64,000 nucleotides of DNA from a bacterium (GCA_025782575.1 JALGYY010000043.1:1-64000), one strand, 5' to 3'. Positions 1-7,381 are shown, counted from the stretch's first letter. Program-made: numbers and translations. The notes: generated from the letters alone by a model not told the origin.

Positions 1-174
1 CAGGTCGAGGCATTCAACGGTGAGGAGTGACGTTTCGGAAACTCGCAGACCGTAGTGGTAGATGACCCAGAAGAGCGCGCGGTCGCGAGTGTCGGAGATC
101 ACGCGGAAGAACGCCGCAACCTCCGCCTGCGAGAGATAGCGCGGGATGAGAAAGTGAGAATCGATGTCGGGCAT
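1..174 (-). CDS. Tyrosine recombinase, partial (cut by window edge)
   Basis: The reverse strand reads from an ATG at 174 into a 58-residue fragment that runs off the left edge. It contains YLSQAEVAAFF followed by TRDRALFWVIYHYGLRVSE and a leucine-rich stretch. This is the start of the catalytic domain of phage-integrase-family tyrosine recombinases, where the R of GLR is the first catalytic arginine. There is almost no N-terminal SAM-like core-binding domain before it, so the gene is either a short XerC/D-like relative or N-terminally truncated. Such enzymes integrate or excise mobile DNA or resolve dimers. Its presence fits the mobile-island character of the left part of the window. The R-H-x-x-R-Y catalytic residues lie outside the window, so activity cannot be judged. 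Confidence 0.75.
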   Translation of the reverse strand, partial: MPDIDSHFLIPRYLSQAEVAAFFRVISDTRDRALFWVIYHYGLRVSETSLLTVECLDL

Positions 175-905
175 GGGTATATCGGGTATGGATGAGAGGA
201 CTTTGTATGCGCACCCTTTAGACAATAGGTGCAGTCGCTTTGAATCGGATTGGTTTACAATGGGTTAGCTCGTCGCTATTGACGATAGAATCCTGAATTG
301 CCGGTCAGTTAGGCGAGGTCTGAACAAGTCACGAAAAGTGGAGAAGAGGCCGGAATCGGCTTGTTTTCAGTAGTTTAGGTCCTGTAGTGGGAACTGTCAA
401 AATCGGGAGTGCACGGTATGTCTAAAGGGCGCAGTAATGACTTGGCTACAATAGGCTCTCAAGGGGAGATGTGTCAAACGAAAACGACGTGTTATCCTCA
501 TATGTGTTGACTCTCAATGCTTAGCTATATTCGGTCAGGGCCGCTACGCTCGCCATCAGGCGATGGTAGGCCGAGGATGTAAGTATTGGTTCTTGCAGGC
601 ATGCATCACCTGCTGCTAGATATGCTTCATGGGGTTCGTGTCATCTGACAATCTGATTTCGCATAGCCAGGATGGATCTTTTCGGATTGGGAAGGCTCTT
701 CTGTCCAACAAGAGTCTATACAGAAAGCTCAACTAGGGACAAGCAGGCGGTGCAGAGAAGTGAAACTGCTGTGGATTTGCGAATATACTTCATGACTTAT
801 TAGGGACAGTATATTTAGAGGTTTGCCCATGCTTTTACATGATTATCAGTTTCACTGCGTCCGAGGGGAAACTGATTAAGGAGCACAATAACCGGGGGGG
901 CGGAA
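175..905. other. 731-bp stretch without a convincing gene
   Basis: The region lies between the divergent recombinase fragment and the first phosphoribosyltransferase gene. Only short frames are present, for example about 30 codons from the ATG near 418, and none has a recognisable product. The composition is noticeably more AT-rich than the right half of the window. A small inverted repeat (CCATC…GATGG) lies near 553-566. It may be leftover mobile DNA plus the promoter region of the downstream PRTase pair; no clear -35/-10 pair could be assigned. Confidence 0.4.
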
Positions 906-1484
906 TTGAGTACGGGAGAGAGAATCAGTTCTAGACAAGAGAGTGCAAAGAAAGCTGTTAACCTTGGGCTTCTAGTGTTTGCGCCATCCGGACAATCGTT
1001 TAAGACCCAAAAAGGGCAGAACAAACCCTACATAACGGACAGCCGTGGCGCAGGCACCAATCTGCCCCTGCGAAAACTGGTTATCCGCAGATTACAAAAG
1101 GAGCTTGCGAGTTTACCTGAGTTTGACGTATTAGCGAGCGTCGTTCGTGCGGGTACTATGTGGGCATGCTGGTTGGCATGGGAACAGAATCTACCGCTGG
1201 CAAACGTGTTGACCAAAGGACCAAGAGAGTCGGGACTTCGTCGAGAAGTGGAGGGTATGCTGCAGGGTCAGCGAGTTGTCTTGGTTGACAACTGGATAAG
1301 ATCTGGCTCTTCTGCGAAGGCAGCAATCGAGGCCGTACAAAGGGCCAAAGGAGTAGTTACCGGGATTCTTGTGATTGTAAAGGAAGGTCGCTCGAATATT
1401 GATATCCCCGTACAATCGGCGTGGGACCTGCCAGAGTTACTGAAGGCGGCCAAGGATCTCGGCCACATGGACCCATCACTCTAA
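906..1484 (+). CDS. Orotate-PRTase-like phosphoribosyltransferase (variant PRPP loop)
   Basis: A 192-residue type I phosphoribosyltransferase-like protein. Residues 31-46 (SFKTQKGQNKPYITDSR) match the substrate-loop segment of PyrE-like proteins, which reads F-x-x-x-SG-x-x-x-P-x-Y-x-D-x-R. Residues 124-141 (VVLVDNWIRSGSSAKAAI) are the PRPP-binding loop. The loop reads DN where the family normally has two acidic residues, so catalysis may be altered or this may be a partner subunit. Its C-terminus (ELLKAAKDLG) aligns with the same region of the genes at 1505 and 5621, making the three paralogs, but it lacks their final FYRSPK…W tail. The start is a TTG at 906 behind a G-rich run; a later start cannot be excluded. 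It is co-oriented with the gene 20 bp downstream. Confidence 0.7.
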   Translation: MSTGERISSRQESAKKAVNLGLLVFAPSGQSFKTQKGQNKPYITDSRGAGTNLPLRKLVIRRLQKELASLPEFDVLASVVRAGTMWACWLAWEQNLPLANVLTKGPRESGLRREVEGMLQGQRVVLVDNWIRSGSSAKAAIEAVQRAKGVVTGILVIVKEGRSNIDIPVQSAWDLPELLKAAKDLGHMDPSL

Positions 1485-1504
1485 CCCCAGAACGGAGCAA
1501 CGGA

Positions 1505-2182
1505 ATGCGATCAACGGTATGGAACGATGAGATCGGAGAGAATACGGCTCGAAGGTTGTTTGAGACCGAATCCTACCTTGTGGATTTCGGCCGTCCGCGG
1601 GACCAATGGTATGAGTGGAAGAGTGGGATTAGAGCACCCTGCTATTGCAACTGTCGTTACTTGAACCGATCCTACCAAGCGTACGAGGAATCGACGGCTT
1701 ATTTCGAGACGATCGCACGTTTGAAGTTTCCGGACGTAGACCTGATCGTAGGCTTGGCTTCTGCCGGAGTTTCATGGGCGGCACGCATCGCCGCTCGGTT
1801 TCGTCTGCCGTTGAGTTTCGTTCGGACGACGAAGAAGTCTTACGGGGTTGGTGAACTCGTGGAGGGGCAACCAGAGAGAGGCGCGAAAGCGGTCATAATC
1901 GATGATCTGTGCGGAAGTGGTGGAACGATAAATAGTGCGATCAATGCGATGCGGAATGAATTCGACATCCAAACCGTCGGGTTCATCACAATCACAAACT
2001 GGTGCTTTGAGCATATGTGGGACCAGTTTGATGGACTCGATCTCAGCATCCATTCGCTCACAAGTTACCCGCAGATCCTAAAGGTTGGACAGGAACTCGG
2101 AAAAATTACCACCAAGCAGGCAGAAATGTTGGGGGACTTCTATCGGTCGCCAAAACACTATACATGGCCAGATCTAGAGTAG
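1505..2182 (+). CDS. Orotate phosphoribosyltransferase-like protein
   Basis: A 225-residue PyrE-family-like type I phosphoribosyltransferase, expected to join a pyrimidine-like base to PRPP in the cytoplasm or do the reverse. WKSGIRAPCYCNCR (residues 38-51) is the substrate/PRPP loop. VGLASAGVSWAARIA (82-96) is the central strand-helix. AVIIDDLCGSGGTINSAI (129-146) is the PRPP loop with the usual DD pair. The C-terminus has FYRSPKHYTW, shared with the gene at 5621. The ATG at 1505 is chosen because GGAG lies seven bases upstream; a longer frame from 1421 would overlap the previous gene. A strong hairpin terminator follows at 2226. A separate housekeeping pyrE is likely elsewhere, so this is probably a specialised paralog; the true base is unknown. 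Confidence 0.8.
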   Translation: MRSTVWNDEIGENTARRLFETESYLVDFGRPRDQWYEWKSGIRAPCYCNCRYLNRSYQAYEESTAYFETIARLKFPDVDLIVGLASAGVSWAARIAARFRLPLSFVRTTKKSYGVGELVEGQPERGAKAVIIDDLCGSGGTINSAINAMRNEFDIQTVGFITITNWCFEHMWDQFDGLDLSIHSLTSYPQILKVGQELGKITTKQAEMLGDFYRSPKHYTWPDLE

Positions 2183-2225
2183 AGCCCCACAACGGTTCTC
2201 GAACTCAGGTGAGCAATGGCATGAA

Positions 2226-2265
2226 GCGCCCCCGGATCTTTTCTTGGGGGCGCGTCTTGGTTTTA
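2226..2265. terminator. Bidirectional hairpin terminator between convergent operons
   Basis: Perfect inverted repeat GCGCCCCC (2226-2233) and GGGGGCGC (2246-2253) with a 12-nt loop, followed on the plus strand by a T-rich tract (GTCTTGGTTTTATT). It lies between the stop of the second PRTase gene (2182) and the stop of the isochorismatase-like gene (2287), so it can end both transcripts. The minus side lacks a clear T-run. Confidence 0.8.
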
Positions 2266-2286
2266 TTCTGATAATAGGAAATGGGG

Positions 2287-2871
2287 TTACATCGTCTCCG
2301 CGAGGGTTTGGATCTTAGCGACCTTTTCAAGGAGCCTAAGAGACTGTTCATGGTCATCATCGTTAGCTGCCGCACAGGCGTCGCTGATGACCGTGACGCG
2401 GTAGTCTCGGTCGTGGGCATCGCGAGCACCGGCCTGAACTGCGAGATCGGTGGCTACACCGGAAATGAGAACGTCGCGAATACCACGATTGCGAAGTATG
2501 AGATCGAGCGGAGTACCAAAAAAAGCACTGACGCGGTGTTTCCAGAGAGTAACGTCATCGGGCCGGAACGAGAGCTTCGCATGAAAGTCCGTCGCCGGAG
2601 TTCCCATCTGGAGAGCACCGAACTTCTTCGCCTGACCGAACAGAGGTGAGGCTTCCGGTTGCTCACGGTAGTCGGAGGAGAAGCCGAGGCGGACGCCGAT
2701 GATCAGACCACCTGCGGTGCGAACGAAGTCGATCAGTGACGCTACGTTGTCAAGTGTCTCGTGACGTTGTGCAAATTCGGCGTAACCCTTACCAGCTAGT
2801 TTGCCCTTGGCATCGACGATCTCGTTGATGAAGTCGATGCAGAGCAGAGCCGTTGAGGTTGTTGGGGTCAT
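2287..2871 (-). CDS. Isochorismatase-fold hydrolase lacking the nucleophilic cysteine
   Basis: A 194-residue protein of the isochorismatase/nicotinamidase-like cysteine hydrolase family. The catalytic Asp (ALLCIDF, D13) and Lys (WKHRVSAFFGT, K111) are present. The segment that should carry the nucleophile reads ISGVATDLAVQAGARDA, with Ala144 where the family has Cys in GVxTDxCV. It therefore probably does not use the amide-hydrolysing Cys chemistry of nicotinamidases. It could act like the Cys-independent isochorismatases (EntB, PhzD) on a vinyl ether or another substrate, or be non-catalytic. It is the last gene of the minus operon. Its ATG (2871) overlaps the HAD stop by 4 bp and has a strong AAAGGAGGT upstream, so the two are translated together. 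Confidence 0.85.
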   Translation of the reverse strand: MTPTTSTALLCIDFINEIVDAKGKLAGKGYAEFAQRHETLDNVASLIDFVRTAGGLIIGVRLGFSSDYREQPEASPLFGQAKKFGALQMGTPATDFHAKLSFRPDDVTLWKHRVSAFFGTPLDLILRNRGIRDVLISGVATDLAVQAGARDAHDRDYRVTVISDACAAANDDDHEQSLRLLEKVAKIQTLAETM

Positions 2872-3554
2872 AGCGCTTGGACCTCCTTTGGATTAAGGAT
2901 TTGAAAGGAATTGTCGAGCAGATGCTCGAGCTCGTCGACACTGTTCACGAGGTGCGTAGGAGTCTTGCTGGACAAGTAGGACGCAGGGTGATAGCCGTAT
3001 CCGACGGCAATTATGTCGATCGGCACATCACGGCAGTAGAGAATGTCACTTTCTAGGTCGCCCACGTAAAGGGCTTCATCCGGAGTAAGATTCAGGCTGC
3101 CAAGGATGGCGTTGATCTTATCGGACTTTTTTCGCCGAAGTTCCCTACCGGCGATCTGGTAGATAGCGTTCTCGGTATAAGCCGGATCTTTTGCCAAAAC
3201 CGTGCGGACCGCAGGGCTGTAGGCAGAGGTCACGATAGAGCAGCGCTGTGGCGCGAGGCGGCCGAGGAGTCGCCCAACGCCTGGAAATGGTTTAAGAGTA
3301 TCGGCAACTGCCTTCATTTGCGCCGAGTGAAGGTCGAAGAAGCGCTTCGCGTTTTGTTCGGACAACCACCGATGAAAGCAGGTACGGAGAGAACCGGAAT
3401 AAACTACGGTCATGTCCTGGGGGCTGCTGACCTCGGGTATCCGTGCCTCAGGGAAATGCTTGTTTCGAATGGCATTGAAGGCATCCATGGCAGCTGCCAA
3501 GCTGTCGCAGAGAACGCCATCAAAATCGAATAGAATGTGCTGGATTTTGCTCAT
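2868..3554 (-). CDS. HAD-superfamily phosphatase/hydrolase
   Basis: A 228-residue HAD hydrolase, phosphoglycolate phosphatase/beta-phosphoglucomutase-like. Motif I is FDFDGVLCDS (nucleophile D10, acid/base D12). A cap domain spans roughly residues 17-85. Motif II lies in CSIVTSAYSPA, motif III is the Lys in RRKKSDK, and motif IV is YVGDLESDILYC. It likely removes phosphate from a small sugar- or nucleotide-phosphate. Its start overlaps the ribokinase stop by 4 bp and its stop overlaps the next start by 4 bp, so it is tightly coupled in the operon. With a ribokinase and PRTases as neighbours, a nucleoside monophosphate or ribose phosphate is a reasonable substrate guess, but the sequence does not prove it. 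Confidence 0.85.
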   Translation of the reverse strand: MSKIQHILFDFDGVLCDSLAAAMDAFNAIRNKHFPEARIPEVSSPQDMTVVYSGSLRTCFHRWLSEQNAKRFFDLHSAQMKAVADTLKPFPGVGRLLGRLAPQRCSIVTSAYSPAVRTVLAKDPAYTENAIYQIAGRELRRKKSDKINAILGSLNLTPDEALYVGDLESDILYCRDVPIDIIAVGYGYHPASYLSSKTPTHLVNSVDELEHLLDNSFQILNPKEVQAL

Positions 3555-4480
3555 AACGACGTCACCTCTTGCCGTAGAGCAGCCGTAACATCAGATCCGG
3601 TGGGCATCGATATCCCAGCCCCCATCCTTTGGACCGACACAGAAGCGGCGGCGTTGGCGTACTCGAGTGCCTTGTCTAGAGACGACCCAATTGAGAGTTG
3701 GCCGGCAAATGCTCCGACAAAACAGTCGCCAGCTCCCGTAGTGTCGACGACATCGACGGAGCGGCCAGAAATGGGAATCTCACGCTCACCGAGAATCGCG
3801 AGGAGACCGTGGCGCCCGAGGGTGACTACGATGACCTGATCGTCATGGATTCGGGCTTTCCGAGCGAGCCTAGCTATCTCCCCAGCTTCTGGATCTTCGT
3901 TGAGAGTCTCATTCGTAAGGAAAGAAAGCTCGGACTCGTTGACAATGAGTATATCTACAAGCTCCAGGAGTTTGTCAGAGAGCTCTTTTGCTGGCGCAGG
4001 ATTCAGGATCGTTGTGGCTTGTCGTTCCTTACCGTGGCGAAAGAAAGCCTCAATAGTAGCATCGGGGATCTCGAATTGGCTGATGAGGAGATCGCCCTTG
4101 TTGATTTCTACACTCGTCACATCATCAGGCAAGAGGTGGTCATTAGCACCAGGAACGACAACAATTGTATTATCGGAATCGGCCACCGTGATCAGAGCCG
4201 TGCCAGTCGGTGCGATTTCCGTCCGGAGGACATGAGTCAGATCAATATTTTGGTCCCGAAGAAAATGATCAAGCTGCTCAGCGAAGGCGTCTGTCCCAAG
4301 CTTACCGAGAAGGCAGGTATTGGCTCCGAGCCGCGCGGCAGCAACAGCTTGGTTCGCCCCCTTGCCACCAGGAAAATAATTCAATCCGTATCCACGAACG
4401 GTCTCTCCGACAGCTGGATGACGATCGGCGGACACGACGACATCCATGTTGATACTGCCGGCGACGACAACTTGATACAT
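3551..4480 (-). CDS. rbsK: Ribokinase (PfkB family)
   Basis: A 309-residue PfkB-family sugar kinase resembling ribokinase throughout: it converts ribose (or a nucleoside/deoxyribose analogue) and ATP to the 5-phosphate. The N-terminus is VVAGSINMD. GGKGANQA (38-45) is the family signature that contacts the sugar. DTTGAGDCF starts at residue 246, with Asp252 as catalytic base in the anion hole. Length is normal. A strong AAAGGAGA precedes the ATG. It follows the LacI gene by 21 bp. Ribose-5-phosphate feeds PRPP, the co-substrate of the PRTases around it, which makes a joint ribose/nucleobase pathway plausible. No ribose ABC transporter or rbsD is present nearby. Confidence 0.9.
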   Translation of the reverse strand: MYQVVVAGSINMDVVVSADRHPAVGETVRGYGLNYFPGGKGANQAVAAARLGANTCLLGKLGTDAFAEQLDHFLRDQNIDLTHVLRTEIAPTGTALITVADSDNTIVVVPGANDHLLPDDVTSVEINKGDLLISQFEIPDATIEAFFRHGKERQATTILNPAPAKELSDKLLELVDILIVNESELSFLTNETLNEDPEAGEIARLARKARIHDDQVIVVTLGRHGLLAILGEREIPISGRSVDVVDTTGAGDCFVGAFAGQLSIGSSLDKALEYANAAASVSVQRMGAGISMPTGSDVTAALRQEVTSL

Positions 4481-4501
4481 GTGTTTAGATCTCCTTTCGA
4501 A

Positions 4502-5554
4502 TTAGGTGTTGTGGGGAAGTGGCTTGGGTCCGGTTCGACCGGCATAGCCGATAAAGGGACTACTGACCGATGCGCGGGGGATTAATTTGGGTTTGATCTG
4601 AACAGTGTCAGGTGAACGGCGGGGATCTTCGTTGCTTTCGGAATCTTTGATTCTGCGGAGAAGAAGGCGCGAAGCCTCATGCACGAGTTCATCGACGGGC
4701 TGCGCGATGGTGGTCAGAGCTGGGTAGACCCACTGGGACCATCCAATATCATCGAAGCCAATGATGGAGAGCTCTCGTGGCAATACCCAGCCATCCTGCT
4801 GAAGTCGCTGCATTAGTCCGATAGCCATAAGGTCATTGGCAGCGAGTACGGCTGTGGGGCTCTCGTTAGGGGACATCTGAATCAGGCGCTCGGCGCACTC
4901 GCGGCCGGACGCGGGCGTGTAATTACCCTCGAAGATCCAGTCCTCCTTGAGCGCTAGGCGGTTTCTTGCCATGGCATCTCGAAACGAATTGAATCGCTCT
5001 GTGGCTGTCTCTGTACCTTCGAGGCCTTTGATATAACTGATCCGTTCGTGCCCGTATGTGTGCAGGTAGTCGACAGCGCAGAGTGTGCCGTGTCTACTAT
5101 TGACCATCACCGTATCTAGATTGCCAGCAGGGAGGCGTCGATCAAAAACGAGAACAGGGAAAGGGTCCGTAGCAATCAAGTTGAGAATACCATCCGAACC
5201 TTGCCCGCTCGACGTGTAGATTAGACCCTGGACACCGAGATCTCGGAAACGCTGAACAAGCTTGAGCTCTCTTTCGATGCGGCCTTCGGAGCTAGAGACA
5301 AGGAGGTGGGCGCCCATATCTTCGAGGACATGCTCGAAGCGGAAGCAAAGATCCGAGAAATACGGATTTGAGGAGTCCGGAACGATGAGGCCGACAACGA
5401 TCATGTCTGGAGAGAATCCAATCTCTCTCATCGCCGCGAGAACACGGTTCTTAGTATCAGTGGCTACGTTCGTTCGTCCGTGGACCACTCGTGATACGGT
5501 TGCTGGGGAAACCCGGGCTCGGGCGGCCACATCTTGGAATTTGAGTCTCTTCAT
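4502..5554 (-). CDS. LacI-family transcriptional regulator
   Basis: A 350-residue LacI/GalR-type repressor. The N-terminal helix-turn-helix with hinge is VAARARVSPATVSRVVHG (about residues 8-25), followed by a periplasmic-binding-protein-like effector domain (PDSSNPYFSDL … VLVFDRRLP … LAANDLMAIGLMQRLQQDG … IGFDDIGWS). It most likely senses a sugar or nucleoside and controls the surrounding minus operon, in which it is the second gene, between a PRTase and the ribokinase. A candidate operator is the 15-bp palindrome at 6404-6418 next to the operon promoter. The start ATG at 5554 has GGGAGATCAGG just upstream. A hairpin-forming repeat separates it from the PRTase gene. Confidence 0.92.
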   Translation of the reverse strand: MKRLKFQDVAARARVSPATVSRVVHGRTNVATDTKNRVLAAMREIGFSPDMIVVGLIVPDSSNPYFSDLCFRFEHVLEDMGAHLLVSSSEGRIERELKLVQRFRDLGVQGLIYTSSGQGSDGILNLIATDPFPVLVFDRRLPAGNLDTVMVNSRHGTLCAVDYLHTYGHERISYIKGLEGTETATERFNSFRDAMARNRLALKEDWIFEGNYTPASGRECAERLIQMSPNESPTAVLAANDLMAIGLMQRLQQDGWVLPRELSIIGFDDIGWSQWVYPALTTIAQPVDELVHEASRLLLRRIKDSESNEDPRRSPDTVQIKPKLIPRASVSSPFIGYAGRTGPKPLPHNT

Positions 5555-5575
5555 CCTGATCTCCCGAAGACTTAA

Positions 5576-5616
5576 TACTCGGCAGCCCTGAGCATGCGCC
5601 CTTGGTCTGCCGAGTA
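5576..5616 (-). repeat. 10-bp perfect inverted repeat between PRTase and LacI genes
   Basis: TACTCGGCAG (5576-5585) and CTGCCGAGTA (5607-5616) form perfect arms around a 21-nt loop, in the short gap between the PRTase stop (5621) and the LacI start (5554). There is no U-run, so it is not a standard terminator. It may be an mRNA processing or stabilising stem, or a second regulatory site that sets differential expression inside the operon. Confidence 0.55.
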
Positions 5617-5620
5617 GACG

Positions 5621-6337
5621 CTAGGAAGACTTGGCCATGTCGCTGGCAAAGCCGGTTAGGGTGGTGAGGTCCCACCGGTGTGTTTTTGGCGATCGGTAAA
5701 AGTTGGCCAGCTCCGTCACCGCATCTTCCGTCAACAACCCGACTTCACGGGCAGCATTCAGTAGTTGTGGGAAACTGGCTAACGCACGAACCGGGATGCG
5801 AAGGGGATCGAATATATCGCGCATCACGGTGAAGTCCCAGTTCACAACACTCTGAATACCGATCGCTTTAACTCTGGTTTCCTCCTCCAGGCAGACGATT
5901 GCATCCTGAACACTGGATCCCGACGCAACGAGGTCGTCAACGATGACCGCCTTTGCCTCGGCAACTGGATATCCCGCTACACGCCCCTTGATCCCGTGCT
6001 TCTTCTCAGTCTTGCGAATCCATGCATGGGGGAGAGAAAGCTCGTGCGCAACCGTTGAGGAGACGACAATCCCGGCTTCAGCGATGCCGACCACACAGTT
6101 GGCCGCAGGGAAATTCGATCGGATAGAGCTGACGAGAGAATTGATGACGACTGCACGCGCACCAGGATCGCTATTTAGCGTCCGGATGTCCGTATAAACT
6201 GGTGCGCGGATGCCGGACTTCCAAGTGAAGAAATTCTGCTCGGATACTACGGAAGCAATGCGATATGCCCCCGCCGAAACGAGTGCTCGCGCTACTTGTT
6301 CACTGGTTGGTCCATATACAAGGGTCGGTCGGATCAT
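5621..6337 (-). CDS. Orotate phosphoribosyltransferase-like protein, first gene of minus operon
   Basis: A 238-residue PyrE-like type I PRTase. Recognisable parts are FFTWKSGIRAPVYTDIR (residues 36-52, substrate loop), VVGIAEAGIVVSSTVA (82-97), the PRPP loop AVIVDDLVASGSSVQDAI (130-147) with both acidic residues, and the tail FYRSPKTHRW. It is clearly paralogous to the gene at 1505. The ATG at 6337 is preferred over an upstream ATG because TGGAGGTGTTC precedes it directly. It opens the operon PRTase-LacI-ribokinase-HAD-isochorismatase and is preceded by a promoter and palindromic operator at 6373-6418. The base used is unknown. Confidence 0.82.
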   Translation of the reverse strand: MIRPTLVYGPTSEQVARALVSAGAYRIASVVSEQNFFTWKSGIRAPVYTDIRTLNSDPGARAVVINSLVSSIRSNFPAANCVVGIAEAGIVVSSTVAHELSLPHAWIRKTEKKHGIKGRVAGYPVAEAKAVIVDDLVASGSSVQDAIVCLEEETRVKAIGIQSVVNWDFTVMRDIFDPLRIPVRALASFPQLLNAAREVGLLTEDAVTELANFYRSPKTHRWDLTTLTGFASDMAKSS

Positions 6338-6372
6338 GAACACCTCCATTAATCGGGGCCTGAACATCATCC

Positions 6373-6401
6373 AATCTAGATCAAGAATACGCGCACTGCA
6401 A
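6373..6401 (-). promoter_or_regulatory. Probable sigma70-type promoter of the PRTase/LacI/ribokinase operon
   Basis: On the minus strand TTGCAG (6396-6401) and TAGATT (6373-6378) are separated by exactly 17 bp. This is a moderate -35/-10 match, placing the start of transcription about 30 nt before the PRTase ATG. The palindromic operator lies immediately upstream of the -35. Confidence 0.45.
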
Positions 6402-6403
6402 GA

Positions 6404-6418
6404 TGAAAGAAACTTTCA
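6404..6418. promoter_or_regulatory. Candidate LacI-family operator
   Basis: TGAAAG-AAA-CTTTCA is a perfect palindrome with 6-bp arms around a 3-bp centre, nested in a second inverted repeat AAGATGAA (6400-6407) / TTCATCTT (6422-6429). GAAA…TTTC half-sites are common in LacI-family operators. It abuts the -35 element of the operon that encodes a LacI protein, so autoregulation is likely. Assignment to this regulator is inference. Confidence 0.5.
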
Positions 6419-6429
6419 CGCTTCATCTT

Positions 6430-6879
6430 CCACTAGGGATCGAAGCAACACTCCACAAGTATATCATTAATAGCGCGTTACTGTCTAGATGTTGCTTAAT
6501 CGCAGACCACTTTAGACGGGCTTTATGAAATATGTTCAACTCTGTCACTCTTCCGGGTTGCCGTTATTGCCGTCGAACTGGTATAGAAACCCTTTTGGGT
6601 TGCCCGATGTCCCCAGCCTAAACCTCGCGTGCACGGTGGCCTCGAAGAAATATACCCGAGATCCTGCGGATCCCTCTTCTCCGGCCAAGAACCTGAGCAT
6701 TCTGCTTGGTTATTACTCGGTCAGTAAGTATAGAGTTAGGCGTCCCAGATCATCTGGTCTCTCTCAAGTAGATCTCCGTATTTCTTAAGCCTGCCGCATG
6801 GTACCCGTGGAAGCGAAAGACAGATTGGGTCCACCAAATCCGCCCCGTCATTCATCAGGATCACCTGAACCGAACATGA
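6430..6879. other. 450-bp stretch without a convincing gene
   Basis: The region lies between the operon promoter and the group II intron end. The longest open frame (6525-6788 on plus, 87 codons) has no recognisable motif and no ribosome-binding site, and I do not accept it as a gene. The side nearest 6880 would be the 3' exon of the intron, that is, its former insertion target. Confidence 0.4.
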
Positions 6880-7330
6880 GTCGAGTAGCGCGGGGGGATC
6901 TCACCCCCACGCCCTCCCAGAACCGTGCGTGAACTTCTCGGCTCATACGGCTCAGGTCATCCAGTTGTACTCGATTTCTTGGTAAGCGCCCGATGAGCGA
7001 ACAGCATCGGCTGACGAGCGCGGACTCGGGACAGCCTCCGATCCGCCTTCAAGACCGCCCGCTTGAACCGTTTGTACTTGCGCATCGCCCAGCGGACGAG
7101 CGCACGGTCCACCGATCGCAATATCGGATACAGAGCCGACCGCCGAAACGCACCATAAGTACTGGATCCACCTTCGAAGCATCGGGTTCAGTAGCTGAGC
7201 CAAGCCATTTAAGTTCATGCCGGATCGGCGTGGGATTTCCCAGGTCCGTCGCAAGTGTTGCCGTAACGTCGTGGCGGCCTGCCGGCTGACGGCCGGACTG
7301 ATGACCTGGCCCCCTGAAACCGGTCCAGAT
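6880..7330 (-). mobile_element. Group II intron remnant: maturase C-terminus, domain V and domain VI
   Basis: On the minus strand a degenerate reverse-transcriptase/maturase tail reads SPAVSRQAATTLRQHLRR … LAQLLNPMLRRWIQY, then, after one extra base near 7157, AFRRSALYPILRSVDRALV and RWAMRKYKRFKRAVLKADRR, ending at a TGA. Three bases later comes a 34-nt domain V (6920-6953: GAGCCGTATG … GCACGGTTC, with the catalytic AGC), then a GGGGG/CCCCC domain VI-like stem and the typical end CTACTCGAC at 6880. The 5' ribozyme domains and most of the reverse transcriptase are missing. The element is therefore a 5'-truncated, frameshifted relic unable to splice or move on its own. Confidence 0.85.
6956..7330 (-). 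pseudogene. Group II intron reverse transcriptase/maturase, truncated and frameshifted
   Basis: Only the maturase X-domain and C-terminal region remain. The LNPMLRRWIQY motif is the conserved X-domain helix, which in intact proteins continues as YYGAFRRSALYP. Here CAGTAC-TTATGGTGCG carries one extra base, so the continuation is in another frame. The stop codon lies three bases from domain V, the usual layout for introns whose ORF fills domain IV. Confidence 0.8.
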
Positions 7331-7381
7331 CGTTAAGTTAGGATTTTGATACGATCGGGCCAAATGAAAGGGGGCATTATT

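Noticed and set aside
3698-4585. 295-codon frame antisense to ribokinase
   Set aside because: The opposite strand is an unmistakable ribokinase with family motifs; the plus frame has no recognisable domain.
6525-6788. 87-codon open frame on plus
   Set aside because: No ribosome-binding site, no motif, and it lies in relic-rich intergenic DNA beside the intron end.
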